Shown one piece after another: positions 1-11,275 of a stretch of 64,000 bases of DNA. The notes beneath the pieces were generated by a model. The model was not told where the DNA came from and searched no databases. It was given only the letters and a program-made list of their open reading frames with translations. Source of the stretch: Begonia masoniana (Eukaryota; Streptophyta; Magnoliopsida; Cucurbitales; Begoniaceae); assembly GCA_022432975.1 (NCBI GenBank), contig CM039509.1, positions 17,421,261 through 17,485,260 of the forward strand, read 5' to 3'. Each line of letters begins with the position of its first letter. The first letter of the stretch is position 1. The translations under genes were made by a program, and so were the position numbers.

Positions 1-590
1 TATACCAAAATTTAAACTTGTAGATACTAGAGTCTTACCTAGGGCTTGGATTTGTCGAAGAAGAAAAACGAAAGAAAATCAGCGTGAGGAGCGATCGTCA
101 ATGGCTGTTTAAAGGATCGACGAAGGGAAGAAGGGAGAAAACTTCTTCTCTGGAAGTTGTTTTCGTGAAAAATGTCAAGAAAGAAGAAAGTTTGGTGTTT
201 TTATAAAGTTGGCTTCCATAATTACAAGTTTACCCCCAAGTCCATTTCTTTGATCGTTTCTTTATTTTGCCTATCGATCCGGTTTCTCCGTAATTTCTTT
301 ATTTCACCATTAATTCCAACTTATTGTTAGAGCTTTATTAAAACTGTCCGTTCGCAAATCGAACCACATTTACTATTTTTACCACAACGTCTTTTTAAAT
401 TACGAGAAACGTAATTTTCATAAAATTAGCGTTACAACTGCTAAAATCCTCGAAATTTTCTTAAAGTCCATATTAATTATTAGAATTCTAATAACGCTTT
501 CTGTTTGCAAAACAGATTTGATTTGACATATTTACAAAAATGCCATTATATATTATATATATTTAAAATTCCGTATAGCCGGGTATTACA
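1..590 (-). repeat. Element A 3' LTR, partial
   Basis: This is the promoter-side end of a minus-strand LTR, terminating (plus strand) in GGGTATTACA at 581-590. It matches 15502-16029 with scattered differences. It keeps about 60 bp near 50-110 that the 5' LTR lacks; that gap is bordered by the short shared word GGCT, as expected of a microhomology deletion. A TATA-like run (TTTATAAA, reverse strand) is near 198-207. Confidence 0.92.
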
Positions 591-630
591 TTCCATCCAC
601 CTTACTTAAAATTTTGTCCTCAAAATTTGG
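591..630 (-). other. Element A polypurine tract and pre-PPT hairpin
   Basis: Read on the minus strand, a purine-rich GGTGGATGGAA lies directly against the LTR. Just upstream is the stem-loop AAATTTTG-AGGA-CAAAATTT (609-628), shared with elements B, C, D and E1. The pol reading frame ends at the edge of this block. Confidence 0.75.
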
Positions 631-3600
631 CTATACAAACAACTCAGGATACTCAGCCATCATATCCAGCTGTCGTTCCCACGTAGATTCTTCAAACTCG
701 TGGTTCCGCCATAGGACTTTGACTTGCAGAATCTCCTTGTTGCGCAGAACTTTGATGGAAGACTCCAAAATACGTACCGGCTTCTCCACATAAGTCAAGG
801 TAGGCTGTACCTCGATTTCCCTTGCCTCCACGATATGCGATGGATCGCACAAACACTTTCGAAGTATAGAGACGTGAAATACATTATGGATACCTTCCAT
901 TGAAGTCGGAAGCTGTAGTCAATATGCCAACTTCCCAATCTTCTTCAAAATAGGAAAGGGCCCCAAATAGAGAGGGTTTAGCTTGCCCTTCTTTCCGAAT
1001 TGCATTACGCCATTAAATGGAGAAACCTTCAAGTAAACCTCATCACCCTCTTCAAATTCCAATTCTCTCCGTCTCGTGTCAGCATAGCTCTTCTGTCGAC
1101 TCTGAGCTATCTCGATACGCTGTTTAATAATGGCAATCTTCTCTGCCGTTTGCTGTAGGATCTCGGGACCAACAATACTGGCTTCACCAATCTCATCCCA
1201 ATATAATGGAGATCTACACTTTCGACCATACAAAGCCTCGTACGGAGCCATACCAATGGTAGCCTGGAAGCTGTTGTTATAAGAGAACTCGATCAGTGAC
1301 AAATACCTGCTCCACGATCCCTGAAATTCCAACACACAAGCTCTGAGCATATCCTCCAGAATCTGATTCGTCCTCTCTGTCTGACCATCAGTCTGAGGAT
1401 GAAATGCCGTGCTGAAATTTAGCTGAGTTCCCATTGCTTTGTGCAAACTCTTCCAGAACTTAGAAGTGAATCTCGGATCTCTGTTTGAGACAATAGAAAC
1501 TGGTACTCCATGCAACCTAACAATCTCCTGCACATAAAGCTCGGTGAGTTGATCCATAGAAGACGTCATCTTGACAAATAAGAAGTGAGCCGACTTTGTC
1601 AATCGGTCCACGATCACCTAGATGTCGCCATGTCCTTTCGTCGTCCTCGGGAGCCCCACAATGAAATCCATGGAGATTTGCTCTCATTTCCACTCCGAAA
1701 TCGGCAGTGGTTGTAATGTTCTAGCCGGCCTCTGGTGTTCCGCCTTAACCTGTTGACACACTAAACAGGTTTCAACATACTTTAATACTTCCCTCTTCAT
1801 GTTCGGCCACCAAAAGTGTTTTTTTAAGTCTCTGTACATTTTAGTGCTTCCTAGATGCACAGAGTATGCTGAAGAATGCGCCTCGGCCGATATCTCCTTC
1901 TTCAGTTCCTCCTTGTTAGGCACGTACAACCTATGCCTGAACTTCAGAATACCGTCATCTGACAAGTTGAATTCAGACACGTCTCCAGATCTCATGCTCA
2001 ATCGAAGCTCCTCACACTCCATATCTTTCTGCTGAGCTTCACGTATCTTATCCAGAATAGTCAGCCTGAGAGAAATGTTGGTGAGCATACTGGACAACTC
2101 TGCCACTATCTCCACATCGAACCTCTCAATCTCAGACCGCAACGTAACCGACATCGCTGCAAGTAAAGGCTGACTCGTAGTAGGCATTCGGCTCAAAGCA
2201 TCAGCGACCTTGTTCGCCTTTCCTGGGTGGTACTTGATATCGAAATCATAGTATTTGACAAATTCCAGCCACCTGCGCTACCGCATATTAAGCTCCTTTT
2301 GCGTAAACAAGTACTTCAAGCTCTTGTGGTCTGAAAATATCTCGCACTGCTGCCCATATAAATAATGCCTCCATATTTTCAGTGCAAAGACCATGACTGC
2401 TAATTCCAGGTCGTGCGTAGGATAATTCTCCTCGTACGGCTTCAACTGTCTAGAAGCATAAGCAATCACCCTACCTTCCTGCATAAGCACGCATCCGAGC
2501 CCAACTCAGGATGCATCGCAATATATGTTGAACTTATCACCTTCAACAGGCAATGTTAACACTGGAGCTGTAGTCAATCTTTGCTTTAACTTCATAAAAC
2601 TGTCGTCACAAGTAGCCAACCATATAAATTTCTCATTCTTCCGAGTCAAACGAGAGAGAGGAACTGCAATCTTTGAAAATCCCTCTGTGAACTTCCGATA
2701 ATAACCAGCCAACCCGAGGAATCCACATACCTCTCGCACGTTCTTAGGCTGTGGCCAATCTCTGACCACCTGAATTTTGCTCAGATCCACAGAAACCCCT
2801 TCTTGTGTTATAATATGGCCAAGAAAACTGACCCGATCCAGCCAAAACTCACATTTGGAGAACTTCAGATAAAACTGGTGTCGTTGTAAAATTCCAAGAA
2901 CAATCCTCAATTGCTCTTCATGCTCCTCTTTCGTCTTAGAATATATTAGAATATCGTCGACGAAAACAACAACGAATTTGTCCTGGTACTCCTTGAAGAC
3001 TCGGTTCATCAAATCCATAAACGCTGCAGGAGCATTAGTAAGTCCAAAAGACATAACAAGGAACTCATAGTGCCCGTACCTCGTTCGGAACGCTGTTTTC
3101 TGAATATCTTCCTTCCGGACTTTCAACTGATAATAACCCGAGCGTAGGTCAATTCTGGAAAATACTCGGGCACCTTGCAGTTGGTCAAATAAGTCATCGA
3201 TCCGGGGCAGTGGATACTTATTCTTCACCGTAAGCTTATTCAGCTCTCTGTAATCCACACACATCCTGAGAGTTCCATCTTTCTTCTTGACGAATAGAAC
3301 GGGCGCACCCTAGGGTGAAAAACTGGGTCAGATAAAGCCCTTATCAAGTAACTCATCAAGTTGAGTTTTCAACTCTCTCAACTCAGCAGGCGCCAATCTG
3401 TATGGATTCTTAGATACTGGCGAGGAGCTTGGGTATACGTCAATCACGAACTCGAACTCCTTATCCGGTGGTAATCCGGGAAGATCGTCAAGGAATAACT
3501 CAGATAATTCTCTGACTATAAGAATGTCACTCGGCTTTACTCCCCTGAGCAACTGAATATCAACTACTGTGGCCAAATAAATTGAGCACTGACCTTTAAA

Positions 3601-3833
3601 TTGTTCGTTGACCTTCATGGAATAGGAAGTAGGTGATCCACCCAATTTGTTCATCGCCTGATAAGAAAACTCGGCTTTACCCGGGGGTCAAAATGTCACA
3701 ATCCCGGATCGACAATCGATGGTGGCGAAGTGCTGTGATAGCCAATCCATCCCTAAGATAAGATCGTAGATCCTATGCCCATAACAATCAGGCGAGCATA
3801 GAGGGTACTGTTCCCAACCGAGACAATATTGCC
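631..3833 (-). pseudogene. Element A pol: RT, RNase H, integrase, chromodomain (broken)
   Basis: Translated on the minus strand this reads, in order, the protease tail, reverse transcriptase (YRELNK at about 3250, FVDD catalytic motif near 2950), RNase H ([15 protein letters not shown]), integrase zinc finger ([17 protein letters not shown]) and DDE core ([27 protein letters not shown]), and a Tekay-type chromodomain ending PELFV near 631. All segments from 3654 down share one frame and are separated only by point stops at about 3328, 3310, 2503, 2277, 1683, 1618 and 916. Most of these replace Trp, Gln or Arg codons (TGG, CAG, CGA), as expected of C-to-T decay of methylated DNA. A frameshift near 3760 separates it from the protease and gag part. 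It is dead as a gene, but its architecture is complete. Confidence 0.93.
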
Positions 3834-4328
3834 CTAGACAACATGACCTGCCTGCATACGCTCTCCTGAAGGTAGCATCACATTGTATTCGTATTCTGCT
3901 AACTCAGGCACAAGCTTCAGTCTAGACACGCAGGCAGTGGAAACAAAAGAGTGCGTAGCCCCCATGTCTATCAAAGAAAATACAGCTATGCCCATAATTA
4001 ATACAGTACCTGCTATCACAGAAGGCTGAGCCTCGTCGTCAATATCACCAGGCTCGATAAAGGCAAAGATTCTGGGCATAAACCTCCTCTGGTCTCCGCC
4101 CAACTGATCTCGACCCGGCTTTGGGCAATCTCTGACAAAATGTCCGACTTCACCACATCTGTAACATTTGTTAGTGCCGACTCGGCACTCTCCACTGTGC
4201 TCTCGCTGACATTTGGGGTACCAAGGTATCTGAGAAGCCCCCTGCACTTGCTTGCCTTTCCCTCGATCATTGCCTCCCTCTAAAGGCCTCTTAACGCCTC
4301 TCTGTTGCGGCTGGGGTTGTTGCACTCT
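3834..4328 (-). pseudogene. Element A gag C-terminus and protease
   Basis: It carries one CCHC zinc knuckle, CYRCGEVGHFVRDC (about 4150-4110), after a Gln/Arg-rich linker, then an aspartic-protease core. The core reads LIDMGATHSF where the family has D-S/T-G, so the Ser/Thr beside the catalytic Asp is Met; this would probably reduce or abolish activity. At 4328 the frame is cut by E1. It resumes at 12301 on the far side, where a TAG lies immediately next to the junction. Confidence 0.9.
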
Positions 4329-4333
4329 AGGCT

Positions 4334-5800
4334 TGTAATACTCGGTCCTATCAAACCGTTTCTCCGTTCCTTTTAAACAAATGACACAATTTATATGACA
4401 ATATTATATGTAGGGTTAGTAGATGACTAGGCAGGGGCATAAGAGTAATTAGAAATTCAAGGGTGGATAACGTATTTAAGGGAACTATTAATGAAGTAGC
4501 CGCCACTGTTGATTTTATTTCCTCCCCATTCTCAGCTCCTCAGCTTAGCAGAGCGCGATAAGGGAATTAATCCGCCCCTTAAATCGTACATATGGATTTA
4601 TACCCCGGGAAAACTGATCCACCTCCCATTGTATCAGGGATCATCAGACCAGTGAACGAATGCAACATAACTGAGGAATGAAAGTAGAAACTGCATATTT
4701 AGGATCATATTTCAGTACTTCATTTCATTATCGCTTTACTTACTTAGCATTAGGCTAATAGATGAGTTTTGTGATGTAGGTGTTGAGGATTTTGCAGGTG
4801 AATTTCCTGAGTGCACAGATGATTAGCTGTGGTTGGAGGAGTTCATCCATGTCTCGACTCGAAAGCTGATGAGGCGGGTTAACTGGTGTCAGCAGATGTT
4901 GAGGTCTATTTGATAGTGGTTAAGTCTGAACATGTTAAGTTTTCACGATAGAATGGTTTTTAATGTTTTGAATCTGTTTTGAGATTTTCTGATAATAGTA
5001 TTTCTGTGAGATTTTAAATGTTGGTTCATACTAAATTTTAGTAATGCATTGGTCTGGAATGTTTAAGTGAAGTGAGAAAATTTCCTTTCCGTAGTTAGAG
5101 TTGTTGTTCTGCTCTCTGTCGGTAGATGGAGTCTATCGACAGATGTTGAGTTGTTAATATGTCCTCTATCGGTACGTGCAGTTTGCCTCACCGGTGGATG
5201 TATGGTTGAGTCGATCGGATGAATGAATCATCCGGCTGACGTCATCGGACGATGTGTGTTTAATTTTATCGGAAGATGTCTTCAGAAAAGCCATCGGATG
5301 ATGTAAAAACTCTTTGTCGTTTAGTGGCCGGTGGATGTCGTGAGTTAATCCACCGGAAGATGTAGGTTTAAATCTATCAGATGAAGGAAGGCATCTGGCT
5401 GACGTCATCGGAAGTTGTAGAGAGCATTTTTGTCGTTTAGTCACCGGTGGATACCGTGAGTAAAACCACCGGAAGATGGAGAGAATATTTTGTCGTTTTA
5501 TGACCGGAGGACGGCTTTCGTTTTTGTTTTCTGTTTTTAGCCCTTCCGTTGACTTGGTTCAGCGGCAGGTGCGTTTGACTTTCTTTACCTTTAAAGCAAC
5601 CCGCGGTTTAAATTTTTCTTTTCCCTTGGTCAACTATTTCTAATATTCCGCCCGATTATCCAAACACTTTTTATGATTTTGTTCAGCTCTATTTTTGTTT
5701 AAATGATTTCCGCTGCAAGCAAAAAAAAAATATAGTAGAAAGTTTAGTCATGTACGAGGTTTGCATGACAAACCGGGTTCAGATAACTCGGGGCGTTACA
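4334..5800 (+). repeat. E1 5' LTR (carries an internal deletion)
   Basis: 1467 bp, TG...CA. Relative to the 3' LTR it lacks the stretch corresponding to about 10690-10958 and one copy of a 97-bp duplication. The missing part contains the 5' splice-site-like AG/GTAAG and the first arm of the leader-intron module. The second arm and the acceptor remain near 4765-4780. A degenerate repeat zone with CGG-NN-GATG words and two TGACGTCA palindromes (5237-5244, 5400-5407) occupies 5110-5520. Confidence 0.95.
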
Positions 5801-5803
5801 GTG

Positions 5804-5816
5804 TGGTATCAGAGAC
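5804..5816 (+). other. E1 primer-binding site
   Basis: TGGTATCAGAGAC starts 3 nt after the LTR end. The first 11 bases match the complement of the plant initiator tRNA-Met 3' end. This would prime minus-strand cDNA synthesis. Confidence 0.85.
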
Positions 5817-5955
5817 ATTCAGTTAAACCGTTCAAAAGATTACTCATCAGTGCCAGTCGTTGCATGGGAGCACTCCAACAACTGTAAGTGTTTATGTTAG
5901 CCTTAGTACTTAGATGTTTATAAAGATAGTTAACCCTGCGCAGGAATATAGCAAA

Positions 5956-8900
5956 ATGTCCGGACGACCAGGAAGGCCAAGAGTGCAGAGAGAGACACCA
6001 ACTCCGGGAAGCGCAGAAGATTCTAGTGTAATTGGACAGTTGACAGATCTAGTGCGACAGCAGGCAGAATTAATGCGCCAGCAATCCGATCAACTAGGAG
6101 TACTGCTGAACCGAGAGGTGCAAGGAAGTGCCAACTCGGCTCCTAGCAATGAGCATTCCGGGGATAGATTCCGGAGACTAAGACCACCCACGTTTGATGG
6201 TCAGTCATCTGATCCTGTTGTGGCTGAAGGGTGGCTTAGGAAGATAGAGAGTATGTTTAGGTGCGCCAGCATAGGAGAAGGAGATAAGGTCACATTAGCA
6301 ACATTTCACTTGGCGGGCAAAGCTCAACTCTAGTGGGAAACAGTTGAAACCACCACTGACATTCTGACTATGACTTGGTCACAGTTTAAGGACGTCTTCT
6401 ATGAGAAATATTTTAACAGCACAGTCCAGACCGCAAAGAAGTTGGAGTTTCTGAATTTGAAGCAGACAGGGTCGGTGGCAGAGTACAGTAGGCAATTTGA
6501 GTCCTTGTCCAGGTTTGCTGGACATTTTGCTCATAAGGACAAGGATAAGGTGTTCAAATTCGTGCATGGACTGAAGCCGGAGATTTATCGAGGAGTCAAA
6601 TTCTGTGGCATTAAAGGTTTAACGTTCAGTGAAGTTGTGTCCACTGCTCTGGAAGTGGAAGAGGCTGAAAGGAAGTGTGCTAGACCAAAGGAGGCCCCGC
6701 AAAGGTTTAACCAGCCACACCAGCAAAGGGGAACGAAGAGGCCAAGTGAAGGCCAAAGTAGCCAGGGAGCAGGAAGGAAAGTGCAGGATGTCAAGAATTT
6801 TCCCCAATGTCCAACATGTTTGAAGAGTCACCTGGGGGAATGTAGGTGGACCTCTAGAAGGTGTTTCAACTGTGAGGAGGTTGGACATTCATTCAAGGAC
6901 TGCACTAAGCCCAGAGTCCTTCGATGCTTCAACTGTAACAAGCCGGGACACACTGTTAGAGACTGCCCAACGTCGAAGAGTGGCCCTGCTAGGGTAAAGC
7001 CTAGAATATTCTCCATGATAGAGTCAGGAGAAGAGGACCAGCCTGCTGTGGTGTCAGGTACTATATTGATCAACTTTGTACCTGCTTTTACTTTGATAGA
7101 TTCGGGTGCAACGTATTCTTTTATAGCCTCTGTGTTTGCTGATAAATTAGATGTAAGGTTTACTCCTTCTGAGCACGTGTACAACGTAGTATTACCTTCT
7201 GGTGAGCACATGCACTCCAGCCAAATGATGCTTGATAGTGTGGTGTTAGTAGGGAACATGAATTTTCCTGCTGATCTTATTCTTATGGACATAATGGAAT
7301 TTGATGTGATCCTAGGAATGGATTGGTTGTTTAAGCATTATGCCAGTATAGATTGTAGAACTGGAATAGTTAGCTTTCAACCCCCTGGTAAGTTGACACA
7401 TACCTTTCAAGCTTCAAAGAAGAGTAAGGAAATGTTTGTGATGACTACTATTAATACTAGACCTTCCCTGTGTGGAGAATATTTGTGCTTTTTGGCCTGT
7501 GTTTTAGACACACAACTAGTAGAAAAATAGAACCCCAAGGATGTTTTAGTTGTCCAAGATTTTCCAGAAGTGTTTCTAGATGACCTTCCTGGCTTGCCAC
7601 CAGATAGGGAAATCGAATTTGTTGTAGATATTTACCCTGGAGCCGAGCATGTGTCTAAAAATCCATATAGGTTAGCTCCAACTGAACTTAAGGAATTAAA
7701 GGAACAATTGGAGGATCTATTGGAAAAAGGGTTCATACGGCCAAGCTTTTCACCGTGGGGTGCACCTGTCCTTTTTGTCAAGAAGAAAGATGGATCAATG
7801 CGTATGTGCATTGATTATAGAGAATTGAATAAGGTAACTGTCAAAAACAAATACCCTTTGCCGAGAATTGATGACTTATTTGACCAGCTTAGGGGCGCAA
7901 GAGTTTTATCTAAGATTGACCTTAGGTCCGGTTATTATCAGCTGAAGGTAAAATCTGAAGATATCCCAAAGACTGCCTTTCGCACAAGGTATGGACATTA
8001 TGAGTTTTTGGTTATGTCTTTTGGTTTGACAAATGCACCAGCAGGCTTCATGGATCTCATGAATAGGGTGTTTCATGAGTTTTTGGACAAGTTTGTCATA
8101 GTATTCATAGACGATATTCTGATCTATTCTAGAACTAAGGATGAGCATGCAAGGCATTTGAGTTTGGTGTTAGGGGTACTTAGACAGCATCAGCTTTATG
8201 CTAAGTTTTCCAAGTGTGAGTTTTGGTTGGACAGAGTTCACTTTCTTGGTCATGTGATCTCTGGAGATGGAATATCTGTCGATCCAGCCAAGGTTCAAGC
8301 AGTTAAGGAGTGGCCCAAACAAAAGAATGCTACAGATATTCGAAGTTTCCTCGGGTTAGCAGGATATTACAGAAAATTTATTGAAGGGTTTTCAAGGATT
8401 GCAACACCCTTCACTCGGTTAACTAGGAAAAATATCAAGTACGCTTGGACTGAGGAGTGTGAATCCAGTTTCCAGACCTTGAAATGTAGACTAACCAATG
8501 CCCCTATATTCACCCTACCCGATGAGAGTGGAAAGTTTAGCATTTACTGTGATGCTTCCAGGATTGGTCTTGGGTGTGTGTTAATGCAAGATGGAAAGGT
8601 TATAGCTTATGCTTCAAGGCAGTTAAAAATGCATGAAAAGAACTACCCTACCCATGACTTAGAATTAGCTGCAGTTGTATTTGCACTTAAAATTTGGAGG
8701 CACTACTTGTATGGACAATCTTGTGAGATATTTTCAGATCATAAGAGCCTGAAGTATATTTTCACACAGAAGGAACTAAACATGAGGCAACGACGATGGT
8801 TGGAATTTGTTAAGGACTATGATTTCGAGATTAAATATCATCCCGGCAAGGCAAATGTTGTGGCAGATGCCTTGAGTAGAGTAACAACATCAACCCCACC

Positions 8901-10428
8901 TATGATTTTCAGTATGCCATTAGCCTTAGAGTCAGAATTCCAAAAATTTAACCTAGAAGCAGTAACTAATATATCAGCTATGCTATCAGCCATAACCTTA
9001 AGGCCTACCATTTTAGAGAAAATAAAGGAAGCTCAGACGAATGATGATGAGTGTAACAAGTATAAGTCAAGTATGAATTCTACGGACCAATCAGATTTTA
9101 ACCATTCTACTAACGGGATCCTCAAGTTTAGAAATAGGTGGTTTGTTCCATCCATTAAGGAGCTCCGTGATGAGATTCTTTCTGAAGCACACTCTTCCAA
9201 GTTCTCAGTTCACCCTGGAAGTACAAAGATGTACAGAGACCTTAAGCAACACTATTGGTGGCCTAGTATGAAACGAAGCGTGGCAGAATATGTAGGATCA
9301 TGTTTGTGTTGTCAACAGATTAAAGCCGAGCATCAGAGACCCTCAGGAACATTGCAACCTTTACCAGTTCCTGAATGGAAATGGGAACAAATAACAATGG
9401 ATTTTGTCGTTGGATTACCTAGGACAGCAAAGGGACATGATACAATTTGGGTTATAGTTGACCGTCTAACCAAATCTGCTCATTTTCTGCCAATTAAGAT
9501 AACTTACTCAATGGATCAGCTTGCTGAATTGTACATGCAAGAGATTGTCAGATTGCATGGAGTTCCAAGTTCAATAGTTTCAGACCGAGACTCCAGATTT
9601 ACATCTAAGTTTTGGAAAGGTTTGCACAAGGCTATGGGAACACGGCTTAATTTTAGCACAGCTTTCCACCCTCAAACAGATGGACAATCCGAAAGAACCA
9701 TTCAGACATTGGAAGATATGCTCCGAGCATGCATATTGGATTTTCAAGGATCGTGGAGTAAATCATTATCATTGGTTGAGTTCTCTTACAATAACAGTTT
9801 TCAAGCAACAATAGGCATGGCGCCATACAAAGCATTATATGGACGAAAATGCAGATCTCCTTTGTACTGGGATGAAATTGGAGAAGCGCAGTTGCTTGGT
9901 CCTGACATTGTGCAACAGACTGTGGAGAAGGTTGCCCTCATCCGACAGAGAATTCTGACAGCTCAAAGCCGCCAGAAGAGTGATGCTGATAAAAGACAGA
10001 GAGAATTAGAGTTTGAAGTAGGTGATGAAGTTTTTCTTAAGGTGTCACCATTCAAAGGAGTTGTGAGATTTGGGAAGAAGCCCAGATACATTGGACCATT
10101 CTCGATCTTGAGAAGGATTGGGGAGACAGCCTACCAGTTACAGCTACCAACCTCTATGGATGGAATCCATGATGTGTTTCATATCTCCATGCTTAAGAAG
10201 TGTGTTCGAGATCCATATCAGATTGTGGAACAGCAGGACATCGAGGTTCTTCCTAATCTTGCATATGAGGAGAAACCTGTAAGGATCTTGGACTATGCAA
10301 CGAAGGTATTGCGCAACAAGGAAGTTCCACTTGTGAAAGTCTTATGGCGCAATCAGAACATAGAGGAGACAACTTAGGAGCGCCAGCAAGACATGATGGA
10401 CCAATATCCAGAATTATTCAGGTACTGA
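5956..10428 (+). pseudogene. E1 gag-pol polyprotein (three in-frame stops)
   Basis: One frame of about 1490 codons. The start is taken at ATG 5956, which opens MSGRPGRPR after the leader. Domains: retrotransposon gag; CCHC knuckles near residues 303-316 and 323-336, after a degenerate CPTC motif; aspartic protease DSGA at about residue 382; RT with FIDD at about 717-719; RNase H Asp at about 866; integrase with [12 protein letters not shown] zinc finger and D1149, D1210, E1246 (D-X35-E); chromodomain at about 1435-1485. Stops lie at 6331 (TAG for an expected Trp), 7528 (TAG) and 10375 (TAG for an expected Trp); the family-like tail then runs to TGA at 10426. A short in-frame deletion removes part of the usual linker near 10080. 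As it stands it cannot make full-length polyprotein. Confidence 0.95.
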
Positions 10429-10463
10429 ATTTTGAGGACAAAATTCTTTTAAGGAGGGTAGAT
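10427..10463 (+). other. E1 pre-PPT hairpin and polypurine tract
   Basis: GAATTTTG-AGGA-CAAAATTC (10427-10446) forms an 8-bp stem with a GA-rich tetraloop and overlaps the polyprotein stop. The base pair at its foot is G-C where the other elements have A-T, a compensatory change. AAGGAGGGTAGAT (10451-10463) then abuts the LTR as the plus-strand primer tract. Confidence 0.8.
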
Positions 10464-10785
10464 TGTAATACTCGGTTCTATCAAACCGTTTCTCTGTTCC
10501 TTTTAAACAAATGACACAATTTATATGACAATATTATATGTAGGGTTAGTGGATGACTAGGCAGGGGCATAAGAGTAATTAGAAATTCAAGGGTGGATAA
10601 CGTATGTAAGGGAACTATTAATGAAGTAGCCGCCACTGTTGATTTTATTTCCTCCCCATTCTCAGCTCCTCAGCTTAGCAGAGCACGATAGGAGACTCCC
10701 TTCGACTTCCTCCAGCGATTTCCTCCGAACTTGGTTTAGTTAATACCCAAAGTAGTTTGCAACCAAGCTTTCTCCAGGAGACCAG

Positions 10786-11275
10786 GTAAGTAGAGTTTGC
10801 ATGTGCCTTCGGGCCTACATCACAAAACAGTAGGATTTGTGTGTGCATGAATGAATGTTTCTTTTCAGTTGCCATGCATCATATTTTGAAAGAAAATGAA
10901 AATGAATTTACATGAAGTAGCATGGTGAGATGTGAACAGATTGTGACAGTATACTTTTAAGGGAATTAATCCGCCCCTTAAATCGTACATATGGATTTAT
11001 ACCCTGGGAAAACTGATCCACCTCCCATTGTATCAGGGATCATCAGTATACTTTTAAGGGAATTAATCCGCCCCTTAAATCGTACATATGGATTTATACC
11101 CTAGGAAAACTGATCCACCTCCCATTGTATCAGGGATCATCAGACCAGTGAACGAATGCAACATAACTGAGGAATGAAAGTAGAAACTGCATATTTAGGA
11201 TCATATTTCAGTACTTCATTTCATTATCGCTTTACTTACTTAGCATTAGGCTAATAGATGAGTTTTGTGATGTAG
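10786..11275 (+). other. Putative LTR leader intron, E1 3' LTR
   Basis: 5' site ACCAG/GTAAG at 10785/10786. A GCC-TTCG-GGC hairpin at 10805-10814 runs into arm 1, CCTACATCACAAAAC (10814-10828). Arm 2, GTTTTGTGATGTAGG (11262-11276), is a perfect 15-nt complement and contains the proposed acceptor TAG/G. A second CAG/GTGA lies 18 nt further. Hairpin TAGC-ATTAG-GCTA at 11241-11253 precedes arm 2. Splicing is inferred, not shown. Confidence 0.6.
10948..11141 (+). repeat. 97-bp tandem duplication in E1 3' LTR
   Basis: Two nearly identical copies, 10948-11044 and 11045-11141. The 5' LTR has only a single, truncated copy from 4560. The duplication lies within the putative intron. Confidence 0.92.

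Noticed and set aside
6379..7292. Several minus-strand open frames opposite E1 gag-pol
   Set aside because: They are shadows of the real gag-pol frame, which has recognisable domains throughout.
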